A stretch of DNA of 64,000 nt from positions 62,001 to 126,000 of the forward strand of contig JAQFVV010006425.1 in NCBI GenBank assembly GCA_028023455.1, written 5' to 3'. This DNA is from Epiperipatus broadwayi. Taxonomy: Eukaryota > Onychophora > Udeonychophora > Euonychophora > Peripatidae. The translations under genes and the position numbers were made by a program. The notes under the pieces were generated by a model, which ran no database searches, was not told the origin of the DNA, and was given only the letters and a program-made list of their open reading frames with translations. Shown here piece by piece: positions 1-11,805 of this stretch (position 1 is the first letter of the stretch; each line of letters opens with the position of its first letter).

Positions 1-458
1 ACCCCTGCACATTTTCTTATTTCATCCATCCATCTCACATGTGGTCTCTTTCTGGGTCCTTTACAATCTCTTGGAATCCAGTTTAAAATTTCAATTGTCC
101 ATCTACTATCATTTCTTCTATCAATATGTCCAGCCCAACTCCATTTCAATCTTTTAATTTTTTCAATAAGGGCAGTAACACCTGTTTGTTGTCTTACCCA
201 TACATTGTGTTTTCGATCTCTTCTTGTTACTCCCAACATACATCTCTCCATACTCCTTTGAGTGGTCTGAAGTCTCTGTATTGCTCTTCTATTAAGTGTC
301 CAAGTCTCAAATCCATAAGTAAGAACTGGTAAAACACATTTGTTAAAAACCATTCTTTTCAAACACATAGGCATATTTCCTTTTAGTATCAAGTTATTTC
401 TACCAAAAGTACTCCAACCAAGTTTAATTCTATGATTAATTTCCTCCATTATATAAAC
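1..458 (-). mobile_element. RTE-type LINE, 3' part of reverse transcriptase ORF (5'-truncated, runs off window)
   Basis: Read on the minus strand, about 150 codons are open from an ATG at 449 (stop TAG at 461-459) to the window edge. The translation contains GWSTFGRNN, GNMPMCLKR, LPVLTYGFETWTL, MERCMLGVTRRDR, LKWSWAGHIDRR and RPHVRWMDEIRKCAG in order. These are the hallmarks of the region after the catalytic core in RTE-clade endonuclease/reverse transcriptases. Homology starts abruptly near 450, as expected of a 5'-truncated LINE copy; the 3' end lies outside the window. The frame is uninterrupted, so this copy is younger than the RTE relic at 22.5-25.1 kb, with which it shares the block after the catalytic core. 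It lacks the endonuclease and catalytic RT motifs, so it cannot act alone. Confidence 0.85.
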
Positions 459-3225
459 CTAAAAAGAATTAATAAAAAAATGAAAGACTTATATAAAATT
501 TTGTCTAATGTGGAAATGATTATTAGATAAATCATAAAAATGGATTATTGATGTTATTATTTCAAAATAAAATATATATTCAGGTTTTTACTTAAGTGAA
601 CAATCAATCATTTATACAATTTTATGGAATAAAATATGATAAAAGTTTGATAGAGTTAGAAGGAATTTTGTTATGTAAGCAAATATGTACTTCTTGCAGA
701 ATAAAAAAAAACATTATGTATCATTAACATTTGTTTCCATTTGAGATATAAAGATTATTTCAAGTAATTTTAAGTAAATAGTAAAGTTCTGCAATAACAT
801 TTTAAGATAGGTGGATCCTAGCAAACTATCCTGAGTAAAAAAAAAGATTTAGTACTTCTTAGAAAATAAATATTATTTATTGTACCTTGGGTGATATAAA
901 CAATGCTTATCAATTTATAATTGAATATTGTAGTGGGACTGTAAAACACATATTGCTATTAGTTTTCCAAATAAATGTATAATAAAATATCCTCTAACTT
1001 AGAATGTTTCTAATTACATTTTACTTTCAATAATTTTCTGCACAAAGGCTTAATTTACCATAATTGGCATGAAATGGTTTCAGTTTTCATTTTACTGTTT
1101 TATTCCTAATATATACTATATTAAAACTAGGCCTTTTAAATGACTATCCCTATATGTTGGCATAAATACTTAAGTCTACATTAGAAAGATAAATGCAAAA
1201 GTTGCTAGTAATTAACATTATTATTTATATGTTAGTCTATTTGTAATGTGTTTAATTTTTACAGCAACACCAACACAATTTATCTCAATAGGAGTAGCTT
1301 TTGTCCTGGATAAATAATATAATAGAATTTCAGAAGAGTAGTATATTTTTAATTTTAAAATTATAAATACTTTTTCTAAAAAAATTTCTTTTGTGAAAAA
1401 TTTTTTTTTTCTTTTTTTTTTTCTTTTTTTTCTTTTTTTCAAAAATTTTTATTATAAAAAATTCCTCATCTTTTTTTTTAGGAGAGTTATTGTGATGGTT
1501 GTTGTATTTATATTTTATTATTACAATTCTTATAATTCATATTATTTTAATTTTGAATTAAATAAATTAAAAAAATAATAAAAAAAAAAAACAAAAAAAA
1601 CATTCTTTTAAATGGAAAGAAAAAAATAAAAAATTTAGTTCAAACCCTACATGATCAAGTACCCAAAAGTCTAAAACAGAGAGGGGGAGAAATATTTGTT
1701 CTCTCTCTATTCAACTTTGTGTTGGTAAAGGGGGTAATATATATTTTGAATAGTTTAATAGTTGTACTTAAAAGTTAGAATTTTAAGGCACATATAAATA
1801 GTTGTTTGTAGACACAAACTGTTCAATTAAACATTTTTCTGATTTTGATTATTAACCTTCTTTAAAATTAATTTATCCTTAATAGATTCTAATATTCTTT
1901 CTTTGATAATACTTTAATTCTAAATAGTCTTACTAACTTGTTTTCTGAATTTTACTTTATAGCTTTTTGAATCATTCAGATTATTTTTAATAGGCAGATT
2001 CTATATGTCTGAGTATGGATGAGTGAGTGCTTGTATTTACAGACATAAACCTAAAAGACAGTTGCAGATGTATTTAAAGAAAAGGTTTTATTTAAATAAT
2101 TTCATGATTTCTTTATAAAAAATTATATTGTTTAAAAACAGTCATATTATTTAGGATCAATTTGTTTTATTTTGTCTGAAGGAGTTATAGAGTTTCACAT
2201 AACCTTTTAGACTAAGGGGAAATGTTAATAATAAAGAGATCAAATGGTCATGGTTGACATAGTCAGGGAACATGTGGAACAATAACAACAAAGAGACATT
2301 AATCAGTCAGCTTCTAAGATGACAGGATCCAGACATTTTTGGATTTCTTAGCAATAATAAATTTAAAGAAAATTGTCAATTGACACACAAAAAATGATTT
2401 AACACAGACTACTACTAGAATGAAGTTATAACTGACCAGGTGTTTTTAGTAACAAAAATATATGAGATTATGAGACAGACTAGCTGTATATAAACACTGA
2501 AAATAAATGCATTGGGGAAGAATAAATCTGATTGCTTTTTGGATACTTGCATTATTTTTTATATATTTGAAATTTTTTCCAGCCTAATGGCAGGCTAGAA
2601 AGATATTTTGTTGGAGACTCCATTGGCTACCAGAAAACCTATGCATATCAAAAGAGTTTGGATAATTTATTGCCAAATATGAAAGGAAGAAACTTATTAC
2701 TTCACCTGTGCTGTTTTTGAATCCAGATGACAATTACAAATGAAATGCTGAAATGTGTGAAATCATGTTATTGCTTGAATTTGAATTAAAAGCACAAAGC
2801 AAAATTCTAAAATATATGGAAGACAGAAATATCCATCTGTCTATCAAAAGTAATTATACCCAGAAAAAATGAAATTATCCCAATGATAAAAGGATCCCTA
2901 TAGAAGCAAGTGATTTCATCATCATCACAGTAAAAAAAAATTGCAAGACCAAGCCAAAATAGGACTATTCCAGTAAACTATTGAAATTGGTAAATATATG
3001 TGTCTTACATATTGGTGTGTGGCGGATGTCAAACTCTAAATCTTCAACAAGCTGACTTTAAAATCATTCATTCTTTGAAACTGTCTGTGTCTCAAAAGTA
3101 AACGAACTGGTAATATGAATTTTAATTATATTATCTATAAGTTTCTATTAACAAATCTTTTTTAATAACAAATTCATTTATATCTCTTTAAATCTTTGAA
3201 TCTTAAAATGAAAATCAATTAGAGA
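459..3225. other. AT-rich DNA, no gene seen
   Basis: No coding segment, tRNA or known repeat was recognised. About 1,400-1,620 is nearly pure T- then A-rich low-complexity sequence, and short frames there are homopolymer translations. Confidence 0.6.
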
Positions 3226-3830
3226 ACACAATCACCATCTCTTATACTAGCACATAATTGTTATCAAACAAGACAAAACTTTCCATACAGTAATGCCACC
3301 CTGTGCCAACCAGAGTAATCAATGGATGCCAGAAGGTGTATGCATAAAATCTGTATCTAGTGCCTACTCATCCAATATCCCCAGACAAGTTTCTGGCTTG
3401 TGGCCTTTGTCAGTGAGGAGCCTTGGATATGAGAGCACTGCACCTAGATCTTAGGATCTAATGCAACCCTCCAGCAGCCACCTTTTATCTCTACTTAACT
3501 ACAAAACTATGAAAATAAAATTGAAAACACAATAACATTTTCAATCTAAGCTCAATAGCTTATATAGTCATATGGTTCTGAAATCAGTTCAGCACCCATA
3601 CATTTTCATGTCTTTCACATTTTAACAACCATAGCCACCACTATCCTATTAGGCAGGATTGGTGTTAAACCCATAAACATCACATGATCACCATCTCTTA
3701 TACTAGCACATAATTGTTATCAAACAAAGGAAAACTCTCCATACAGTAGTACCACTCTGTGCCAACCAGAGTAATCAATGAATGCCAGAAGGCTTGTGCA
3801 TAAAATCTTTATCTAGTGCCTACTCATCAA
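3226..3830 (-). mobile_element. Hammerhead-bearing small element, copy 1 (about 1.3 units, terminal direct repeats)
   Basis: About 145 bp at 3,228-3,372 recurs at 3,684-3,826, an offset of 456 bp, so the copy is about 1.3 tandem units with one hammerhead motif between the repeats. The ribozyme strand is minus. On that strand the copy begins at the right edge about 11 nt past the hammerhead cleavage position and ends at the left near the GGTGAT terminus also used by copies 2 and 3. The segment 3,558-3,599 matches both copy 2 and the 400-bp satellite. No clear target-site duplication was found for this copy. No protein is encoded. Confidence 0.75.
3371..3427 (-). ncRNA. Type I hammerhead motif, decayed core
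   Basis: On the minus strand the inner stem I (TCCTCA with TGGGGA), outer stem I (TCCAA with TTGGA), stem II GGC/GCC and GAAA are kept. The core reads CTGACAA instead of CTGACGA, so the catalytic G8 is lost, and stem III reads CTTG instead of CTAG. Probably inactive. Confidence 0.7.
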
Positions 3831-6190
3831 ATTATGGACCTTATTTCCAGGAGGCTTTAAGTCACCAACCAAAGCAGCAGTTGTTGACCGAAGGCAGAAG
3901 GTGCTAAGAATCCCCTGATAGTGGACACAGGCTGTCATTTGATGATGACTTTTTATTTTAGTGCTTATAACTGCAGATCACTTTCAAGTGAAGGAAGATT
4001 GCAAGAATTAGAAGAACTGTCTTATATTAAATGGGACATTATTGGTATTATGATTATTATTATTTAAATGTAAACAATTTGTTATTAGTGATTAATCAGT
4101 AATAAATGTAAAATGCAATTTTTTTATTAAAAGAGGCATATATCTGTCTTAAGAGTTAGTCATTGACTTGTAAGATTAATTATGATCAATCATCATCACT
4201 GATGAATATCAATTGTTATCATAATTTAAATATAATAATGTTTTATGTAAATAATTAAAGGTTGATAAAAGATGAAATTATATGTTGTGTTAGTTTTAAA
4301 GTAGTGGCTGGAAATATCATCATCATCATCATTTTATTAATCAATACTCTAAATGATAGTATTTAATGGCCATATGAATAATGGGTTTTACTGTATTTGT
4401 TTATCATTTGTGAGCCATCATTAGAGATAATGACAACCATCAAAGATCATCAAAGGTCACTCAAGGTTTAGTGAATTGCCACCGATAAACCTATAGTGTT
4501 TAACATGATCTAGCAAGACTTATGAGACTGTTAAACATGCATTTATGATATTAAAATCTTATATAATAATTTTGTCTGATAATTTTATTTGCACAACTAA
4601 AGAATCATAAGGATGTTTTGCTTTTCTTAATGTTAGTGCAAATGTGATATGGTTTTAAAGTACAAAATCCTACATCCTGTTATAAATAATGTACCAAATG
4701 GGTTCAAACCAGATACACCTGTAAGGAGGTATATAATGTAAGTTTGTCTAGGTTTAAGATAGCCTAGTGATGCCCAGATAGACCATATACACATAAGCCA
4801 TTCTTATATTATACAAACTGCTTAAAAGCATATACTAGACCATCTTGCTCTCATCTCCCCCCCCCCCCCAGCCATTTACATTTTCTCAAATTTTCTTATA
4901 GTTAATATATATATATACTGTAATATTTTTTTATAAATAAAATATTATAAAGTAGATAGAAAGCCTGTATCTTGCGGGAATGAGCAATGTGTCCTGTAGT
5001 ATTAAGGACGGATAGCGATGATATAAGTGATGCAAAGCAAAGATGAAAGGAAATTAACTAGATTGAAAAAATTCGATTTTTAAATATATTCTACTTCACA
5101 AAATTAATTATATATGTATATATATATATTGCTATTAAAATAACTTTAATCTCAAATGCTTGTTTAATATTTAACAAAGCTTAGTTTATAAATAAAATAT
5201 AATTTCTATATACGTACATGACAATTAAATTTTTAAAAATCAATTATATTTTTCTTGGTTTCTATCTTTTAATTCGCAAGAAGATATTGTATATTTATTG
5301 GATGGTCATATCCAATGATTGGTTTCTAATATAAGCTTTCAGCACTATGAAATATTTAATAGGAAAGCTGAAAATGTATAAATGCTTTTGATAAATGCTA
5401 AGTTTGCAAATTGAACTTCTAAAAATAATAAATGTCGTTAACGTTAAAATATATTTTATTATCAACATTATCTTTGCAGTTATTTAAATTTGATTCATAT
5501 ACAAAAATTCATGCACATCCTTACATACGTTTAATAGTATTATCAAAATCACAGAATGATTCTATTAAAAGCAATTCAAAATATGTTCCACGTCTTACAG
5601 CATTAACCCATCAAAAACAAATATTACTGTTAGAGGCAAAAGGAATTTGTATACCAGTAAATTTACAAATATATTAGGAGTTTTATTTTATTATATGGAT
5701 ATATAATAAAATAGTTTTCTTATAGAATGCATTTTATTACAATGATTTAATAAAATTAAATGTATTATTTTTATACAATATTCATACAAAATCTAATACA
5801 TGCATACCATTACATTATAGGATAAAGAAGTAGCTAAGTTTAATCCAGTATCTCCAATATATATTTTTCCAGCAAATGTTTTATTTCATCCATCCATAAT
5901 CCTTTTTTAGATTTTATTCATAATCTTATAGGATATAAATAAACTTTTTAGTTACCCAGCTACTGTTATCTCTTCGAGATCATGCTAATTCTAGATTCAT
6001 TTTGATTTTTTAAGTATAACAATAATGATAGTAACGTGTTTTTCTGAAGGTTTGTGATGATCTGTTTTTAATTGTATTTACTGTTTGGACTATTTCCGAC
6101 ATCTAATAAAAGTATTGAATGTCTAGAAAAATTTAATTTTATTTAAATATTCAAAATGCATTCAACTGTTAGTAATAGCACATCAAACAG
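3831..6190. other. AT-rich DNA with small simple repeats
   Basis: It holds an ATC microsatellite at about 4,316-4,333, a 13-base C run at 4,857-4,869 and TA tracts at about 4,905 and 5,112. An 82-codon open frame at 5,432-5,677 is discussed under findings; it is not strong enough to call a gene. Confidence 0.5.
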
Positions 6191-6194
6191 ATCA

Positions 6195-6356
6195 GTATAT
6201 GCACAACATTTTGAGAGGTATTATTCTCCCTTCTTCTTGAGGGGTTGCAGGCCTGATCAGCAACAGTACTAGCATGGAAATCTAATCTGGACCCTTAAGA
6301 TTCTTGAGTATTAAATTTTAAGGTAATGCTCTAACCAACTGAGCCACTCTGCAGAA
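6195..6356 (-). mobile_element. tRNA-derived SINE
   Basis: On the minus strand the element begins near 6,354 with a canonical pol III A box, TGGCTCAGTTGGTTAGAGC (6,346-6,328). A degenerate B-box-like stretch follows, starting GGGTCCAGATTAG (about 6,294-6,275), then a non-tRNA body rich in CCCTCAAGAAG (about 6,244-6,225). The A/B spacing and conserved A box support a tRNA head. The 3' end and duplication are not clear, and the B box is damaged, so this copy is old. The family was not identified by name. Confidence 0.7.
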
Positions 6357-6360
6357 GGCA

Positions 6361-9218
6361 ACAGTCACTAAAAATTTCAGATGCTTATCTATGAGGTTCT
6401 CCCTGATTTCTCACTTTTTCTTCTTAAGAGCAAAGTTGATTAATAGTGTCCATACATGACTTATAGAATTGTTTATCATTGTCATGTGAGCAGCTTTTTT
6501 AAAGTTTCTAGTACAAACAATAAATAGAACTAATGATAATGATGACTGTTTAAACTCTCAATTATACATCTTATTTCCAATTGTTCTTTGTTACTACCAA
6601 AAATACATTTATCCATAGTTTATTCTCTCTTTATTATTACCACAATATTAATAGCTATAGTTTTGTTTCTAATTTGTTTCTGTCAACCTATAGTTCTGTT
6701 CTGGGAAGGTGATATATGGAAAAATATTGAAGCCGAGCTTATTACATAAGAAATGATTGTTCAAGAAATGCATTAATAATTAAAGAAATAGTCTGAGATT
6801 TTTCTTGATGGTTGTTTGTGATATAATAAGGTATAGGATAAGAAATGGCTGATAAAAATAAGAAAATTTGAAATTGCTTTTGTCTGTTTAACATTTATTT
6901 TAAGTCTTATCTTTTTAATTGTTTTTGCTCAACCCACTTTTAAATCCATTCTATTCTTTTGATTTGTTTTGCTACGAATGAGTTATAATTGTCTTGTTAA
7001 AGATTTTGTATAGAACTAATAGAGAAAACTAATAGGTCTGTAATTTTTAATATTTTTAAACATCATTCTTTAATATCTATATTTTTTTGTAATCTGTTAT
7101 TTATGACTTGAATAATTGATTTATAGTTTTGTCAACACGTTTTTATCTGCTTGATTTATGATACAATCATATTTCGATCATTTCCTGAAGCTTTTTCTTT
7201 TTATAGATTTGATTGCATGTCTCACTTCTTTAATTAAAATTATTTTAGTAATTGTATTAATTAATTTGCTATCTTACTATTTATTACTATACAAATCTTT
7301 GAAGACCCTTCCACACATTGCATGATCAGCTGTCTTTTTAGTAATAGTTTCATCTTTTCTTTAACGTTTTTTATTACCAAGATGTTGATTTATATTTTTG
7401 ATGCTTTTATTATATTCTCTAGCTTTTTTTTATTATTCATTACAAAAATACATTTCCACTTTTCAATTGAATTATCTCTTTATCGTTTCTTTTAATTTCA
7501 CAAACTCCAAAAAAGTCTCAATTAATATGGAACATTTCTTGTACATTTTTGTAATTCTCACTTGAGGATCATATGTTGTTATAAATAATTAAATAAAAAG
7601 TCATTATAAAGTGATAGTTTGGGTATACAGTCAGAAGATTCTTAGCAATCATCATCTTTGACTACTGACTGTTACCTTTGCTTACAATTTTATAGCCTCC
7701 TGAAAATAAGAGTCTTGATATAGTTTTATCTATCATGATTATAAATGGCTAATTAAAAGAAAAGTGTTCACACTCACATTAACACTGATTTCAATAAAAA
7801 TAAAGTAATGTTTCAGTTAAGAACTATCAGCCAATATAGAAGAAAAAAAACATTATCTTTCTTAACCTTAAACCCAGAAATAAAAAATATAATAAAGTAA
7901 CTATGCTGTCCAATATGAGGCAGTGAGCAGTGTATTTTTGATGGATTACGTAGTAATAACCCCTGCAATCCTAAACAATTAGTGATTTATTTTGCTAATT
8001 TTCTTATGATGTCTCCAAGAGGAATCAAAGTATCCCCTATCAATTAGCAACCTTTCTGCAGCCATCTATTGAGGTATAAATAAAACTTTTGAATTCAGTT
8101 TGCTTTTGTTTGATAGCTCAATTTTTTCTGCAGAGGATAGAATTAAAAACTAGTAAGGATCTTATATAAAATAGTTAGAAGATTATTAATTGTGTAATAT
8201 ATAATTTCATTTTTTATAATTAAGTATCACTACTGTAATTCCTAGTCACATTTTATTATTATTATTATCATATCGTCATCATTATTATTATGATGACAAT
8301 GATGATGATGATGGTGATTATTATTATTTAGAAGTTTGGTATATAATTTTAACAATTTTTTCTTTCATTAGTTATTCATTATTTTCTGTAAGTTTTTCTT
8401 TTCTTAAATATTAATAATATTAAATAAATAATGCAGGTCAATTGTTTGGAAGTACATTCTATCTTTAAGAAGTAAAGTAACATTTATACCAAATGATAGT
8501 TGATGACACAATCTTTAATTTGTTGATGATTGACCCATACTATAGCCTTACAAAATGCAGAATATTATCTTTTTAAAATTTACTGATCTTAAATTATAAA
8601 AAAAAAATCAACTGCTTATTAATTGTTATTAATACTTAATTATATAATCTCTATTTAAAAGTGTCTGTAGAATTATGTTTGTGAACAAACGGTTTTGTTC
8701 AGCAGAAATAGCATATCTTACTCCATGTGTAAGACTTTCAGTCTGAACCCTGAATTTAAGTTAAATGATTTTTTTTCCAAATGACTTAGTAATTTTTGTC
8801 ACAGTTTGTGGGTCCATAGCCAACCCAGCTTACCAAACAACGTTTGATTGGAAAATGGCTACCTGAATATCTATATATCATAATAATCTCAATCTATGTT
8901 GTGCTTTGCTTAATGTAGTGGCAAAATGATCAAGATTCATGGTTCAAGCTCTATCATTCCTAATGCTCAAACCTTTTGTGAACTTTTGAATAACAAGGAT
9001 CATTTATTTTTTACTTCCATCTGTGACACTTAAAAGTAATAGGAAGTTTCCCTTCATTTTTTTACATTTTAGTGTTTTTAAACTATATGTAACTACAATT
9101 CAAGATAATGGCTACATAATTTGATCTGTCTGCCACTTTAGAAAGCTATCATATGAATTTCAACCACTTATTTTTTATAGCCCTTCCTTGTTAGAGGGTA
9201 AAACAAAAATTAAAAAAA
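6361..9218. other. AT-rich DNA, no gene seen
   Basis: Only simple sequence was recognised, including a mixed ATT/ATG trinucleotide tract at about 8,248-8,332. Confidence 0.55.
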
Positions 9219-9230
9219 TCTCAATAGTCA

Positions 9231-9335
9231 AGCGTTGGTGGCCTAGTGGTTAGCGTAGCTGTCTTCCAAGCAGCAGGCAGCAGACCCGGGTTCGTGTTCC
9301 GGTCAACTCATCTAACATATGAAAAAAAAAAAAAT
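9231..9335 (+). pseudogene. Retroposed tRNA-Gly(UCC)-like sequence with poly(A) tail
   Basis: From 9,232 the sequence closely follows animal tRNA-Gly(UCC): GCGTTGGTGG start, A box around TGGCCTAGTGGTTAGCG, anticodon loop TTCCAAG with anticodon TCC, and a T arm with CCCGGGTTCG. It is not functional as it stands. The variable region carries an extra GCAG-rich insertion, the T loop is mutated, and the 3' acceptor strand (GGTCAACTC) no longer pairs fully with the 5' end. A short tail and 13 A follow. The insert is flanked by TCTCAATAGTCA (9,219-9,230) and TCTCAATAAGTCA (9,336-9,348), a near-perfect target-site duplication. This marks LINE-assisted retroposition of a tRNA or a very short SINE. Confidence 0.8.
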
Positions 9336-9348
9336 TCTCAATAAGTCA

Positions 9349-10116
9349 CTTCTGACAATTGACAATTCTGATAAAAAATACCGTTTTTACTACTAATCTT
9401 ATGAGGAATGGAGATTTTTACGTTCAGAGATATTTATTTAAAAAAAAAAATTACTTCATCACGCTAACTGGCATAAAATTAAAAAAAAAATCTCAAAAAT
9501 ATAACAGCATTAATAATAACAATATATATAAAATCATTACTTTAATTCTTTATAGTAGAAACGCAATATAATTAGTAGACTAGAATAATTTGACTTTGTA
9601 TTTAATGCTAAAACGTTGTTTTTTTTTTTTAAATTATCAGTTGGATAAAATAAATTGAGGAAAAGTATATTATTACACCAAACTAAAGCAAACCATAATA
9701 AATCAAAAGGAGAAATGAAAAAAAATGCAAGAAGAATATAAAAAATTATTAAAGTAAATGAAAATAGAAACATTTAAATGCGAAAAAATAATACTGTATA
9801 AGGAAAATAAAATAAATTCAATGTTGCCAACAAAATAATCATTGTATAAAAGATGTTTAACATAAACGAGAATAAAAACACATGATAAAGTCAAGTTATT
9901 GGTGAAGGTGATATATGGTTGAAGTGTTGTATTAGTATAAGTAAAAGGAGGAGAGGTATTATAAAACGCGTATAAATAATTGATTTATTTAAAAATAATC
10001 ATTGTTTAATTTTCAATTTTTAGAAATTGTAACTTCTAGCCAAAAAAGTAGTTGCAAAGTAAGTAATTTTATCTGAGGATTTAAAAATAAATATTTATAT
10101 TAAAATAAATATATTT
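9349..10116. other. AT-rich DNA, no gene seen
   Basis: A/T-biased frames occur on both strands at 9,359-9,894, but none has recognisable protein features. Confidence 0.5.
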
Positions 10117-10746
10117 TATGTTTACAGTTATATAAAAACAGGCAAAACTCACTATACGTATTGCCACACACAGTCTTCTGGCATCCATTGATTACTCTAG
10201 CTTGCTGTGTGTGGCAATACGTATAGTGAGTTTTGGAATAACATTTATAAGCAAGCATAAGAAATGGTGATCATGTGATGTTTATTGGCTTAAGACCAAT
10301 CCTGCTTAATAGAACAGTGATGGCTATGGTTATTAAAGAACCAAAGACACCAAAATGTATGTGTAGTGAACTGAGTTCAGACCCATATAACTATATAAGC
10401 TAATGAACTTGGATTAAAAATATTAAGGTATTTTCAATTTAAGACTCATAGTTTTGTAGTTAAGTGGAGATAAAATATGGCTGCTAGAGGGTTACATTAA
10501 TCCTAAGATCTAGGTGCAGTGCTCTCAGATCCAATGCTCCTGACTGACAAAGGCCACAAGCCAGAAACTAGTCTGGGATATTGGATGAGTAGGCACTAGA
10601 TGGGGATTTTATGCACAAGCCTTTTGGCATCCATTGATTACTGTAGCTTTCTGTGTGTGGCAATACATATAGTGAGTTTCACTTGTTTTAATAACAGTTA
10701 TAAGCAAGCATAAGAATTGGTCATCTTGTTATGTTTACAGTTATAT
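10117..10746 (+). mobile_element. Hammerhead-bearing small element, copy 2, with 17-bp target-site duplication
   Basis: The insert 10,134-10,729 lies between perfect copies of TATGTTTACAGTTATAT (10,117-10,133 and 10,730-10,746). About 105 bp near the left end (from 10,174) recurs near 10,618, an offset of 446 bp, so the insert is about 1.3 tandem units. The first 38 bp are an inverted copy of the element's own sequence (10,135-10,172 pairs with about 10,205-10,237), giving a fold-back left end. The right end stops at the same GGTCAT/GGTGAT terminus as copies 1 and 3. The segment 10,361-10,400 is homologous to the 400-bp satellite. The duplication is long and variable, as for target-primed reverse transcription, and unlike the fixed short duplication of a cut-and-paste transposon. 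Confidence 0.85.
10530..10585 (+). ncRNA. Type I hammerhead motif, decayed core
   Basis: Outer stem I (TCCAA/TTGGA), stem II (GGC/GCC), GAAA and the palindromic CTAG stem III are kept. The core is CTGACAA (G8 lost) and one base is missing in inner stem I (TGGGA). Probably inactive. Confidence 0.7.
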
Positions 10747-11028
10747 GTAACTGCATACTTTAAAACAAAATGGCCAAAAATTGAAACCTTATTTCTTCAC
10801 TTTGTTGGCAAACTTTAATAAAAAAAATTCATTCTTATATATTAGATATAATGTTTCATCTATATTCTCTTTGATGACTAAAATATAATCATTTTTAATG
10901 TCATAATATAATAAAATTTATTGGAGACCCTGTTAATAAAATGCTCATAAAACACATTATTAATAAAAAAAACATTTTTTTGATAATAATACGGGATTTA
11001 TTAAAGAGCATAATGATAAAAATTATGG

Positions 11029-11805
11029 GTACTCATAGTTTAGACAGGCCAGCTGCTTGATGACATTATTTCTCTGCAAAAGCACAGAAATATGCCATTT
11101 AGGCAGCCACCCCCAGCTATTTTATAGCCAGGACAGTTGTTTGGTGGCATTATTTCTATGCAAAATCACAGAAATATACCATTATTTGCTTGATTTCCAT
11201 GTGAATGAAAGCAGCTACATATGTACTCTGTTACACAGTTTATGTGCATGCTAACTATTAAAACTTTAATACAATATGACTTGAGGATAGCTGTACTTTA
11301 AGTTACTGTAACTCTTTGAATATTATCTTTCAAATAACCACCTTACAATGAAAGTGACATAGTATTGTGTACTAAAAATTATCATTCTTTCCACATGCTT
11401 TTCTACACACTTTTGAAGGGTAAAAAAATTTGAAAGTGTATTTGAGAATAAAGTTGAGACCTGATAACGTATTAACACTTGTTTTGCATGAGAATCTCTC
11501 CAATAATTGTTTTAAATTAGTTTCTAAAATATAAAAGAATTGCAATCCAATAAAACGGTTTGAAAATGAGTTTAAGACCATTACCAAATAATGTTTGATC
11601 ATAATTAGTTTTCCAAATGTAAAAAAATTGTAATGAGTTTAAAAATAATTTAAAAAGAAAATGATCCCATTTGAACAAATAATGTTCAATCATAAGTTGT
11701 TGGTCATAAATAGTTTAAAAAATGTTGGCCCAGAATAGTAATAATAGTGTGTTATTTATAAATAAAAATGCCACCAAGTGGCTGGCCTGTCTAAAAGATG
11801 AGTAC
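11029..11805. mobile_element. Inverted-repeat DNA element (MITE-like, 0.78 kb)
   Basis: The left end 11,029-11,071 and the reverse complement of the right end 11,764-11,805 align over about 42 bp with a few mismatches. Both start GTACTCAT and share TTTAGACAGGCCAGC or a close form. The interior contains an imperfect duplication (about 11,062-11,100 and 11,146-11,184, offset about 84 bp) and no transposase. Flanking bases do not give an obvious duplication, so the superfamily is not assigned. Confidence 0.65.
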
